Positions 35,661 through 35,867 of a stretch of 35,867 bases of DNA are shown here, piece by piece; position 1 is the first letter of the stretch; every line of letters begins with the position of its first letter. Position numbers and translations under genes: made by a program. This stretch comes from Gammaproteobacteria bacterium (lineage in GTDB: Bacteria > Pseudomonadota > Gammaproteobacteria > Pseudomonadales > Pseudohongiellaceae). Location: positions 1 to 35,867 of the forward strand of contig JAPORB010000144.1 in assembly GCA_026710425.1 (NCBI GenBank), read 5' to 3'. Under the pieces are notes generated by a model that worked only from the letters and a program-made list of their open reading frames with translations, was not told the DNA's origin and ran no database searches.

Positions 35661-35867
35661 TTAAAATTCAGACCATTGCTCAATTTGGATTCTTGCCATC
35701 GGGACACCCACAGCCTCATCAGGATTAAACACAAGCACTTCACACTGCCGGATGGCTGGCTCCAACTTTGAAAAAGCTGCAGCGATATTTGGTGAATGAG
35801 TGATCAACAAAACATTGCCGCTTTCCGATCAGTTCCAATATCCACTGTCCTGCCTGCGAGCTTGAGA
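35661..35867 (-). pseudogene. Histidine phosphatase family protein, partial and frameshifted
   Basis: The minus strand encodes the C-terminal part of a histidine-phosphatase-superfamily protein: GNVLLITHSPNIAAAF with the second catalytic His, then CEVLVFNPDEAVGVPMARI and a final QWSEF before TAA at 35663-35661. Upstream, the matching preceding helix QAGQWILELIGK is in a different frame. The two join smoothly if one A of the AAA run at 35824-35822 is removed. It is either a true frameshift or a sequencing error. The N-terminal half with the RHG motif lies beyond the window. Envelope proteins of this type often have unknown substrates. Confidence 0.6.

Noticed and set aside
1-35867. CRISPR arrays, rRNA genes, riboswitches, intact IS or prophage
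   Set aside because: No regularly spaced repeats, rRNA signatures, known riboswitch cores or complete mobile elements were visible.

Overview
The window is a stretch of gammaproteobacterial chromosome, probably from a marine or other aquatic relative of the Cellvibrionales/Alteromonadales/Pseudomonas side of the class. That placement rests on gene order and protein similarity recalled from known families; no database search was possible. Most of the coding capacity is core housekeeping, joined by shorter accessory stretches that carry fragments of mobile or defence genes.

Left block (about 0.3-17.3 kb, all minus strand): the conserved translation, isoprenoid, envelope and lipid A cluster, transcribed right to left: rpsB-tsf-pyrH-frr-uppS-cdsA-dxr-rseP-bamA-skp-lpxD-fabZ-lpxA-lpxB-rnhB. 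It makes ribosomal protein S2, EF-Ts, UMP kinase and ribosome recycling factor. It also makes the undecaprenyl and CDP-diacylglycerol precursors, the MEP-pathway reductoisomerase, the sigma-E protease, the outer-membrane assembly protein BamA, its chaperone Skp, and the first steps of lipid A synthesis. Spacers between several genes are unusually long (217-436 nt). dnaE, normally found after rnhB, is absent; instead a broken group II intron reverse-transcriptase fragment reaches the left edge.

Middle block (about 17.3-27.5 kb): an accessory insert between two core loci. It holds a 5'-truncated IS transposase, a BadF/NagK-type amino-sugar kinase and a sodium:solute symporter (minus strand), a divergent carbohydrate-type TonB-dependent receptor (plus strand), and a convergent secreted or anchored purple-acid-phosphatase-like metallophosphoesterase. 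Receptor, symporter and kinase form a plausible outer membrane to inner membrane to phosphorylation route for an amino sugar. The 1-kb divergent spacer contains several perfect palindromes.

Right block (about 27.4-32.4 kb, plus strand): the macromolecular synthesis operon rpsU-yqeY-dnaG-rpoD, with recognisable promoters before rpsU and rpoD. It is followed by a CAT-anticodon tRNA whose acceptor stem looks like tRNA-Ile2 (the TilS substrate).

Right flank (32.4-35.9 kb): immediately after the tRNA lies a previously hidden fossil of a defence cassette. It consists of decayed pieces of a type I restriction-modification methylase (HsdM) and of a DUF5655 protein, plus one unrecognised coding-like piece. 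Next come an intact lipoprotein S9 prolyl-oligopeptidase-family peptidase and, at the window edge, a frameshifted histidine-phosphatase-like gene.

I found no CRISPR array, rRNA, or intact mobile element. The least-expected content is the tRNA-linked restriction-modification fossil, the RpsB C-terminal extension, the BamA loop insertion and the divergent LpxA. None of these is convincing evidence of a new biological system.
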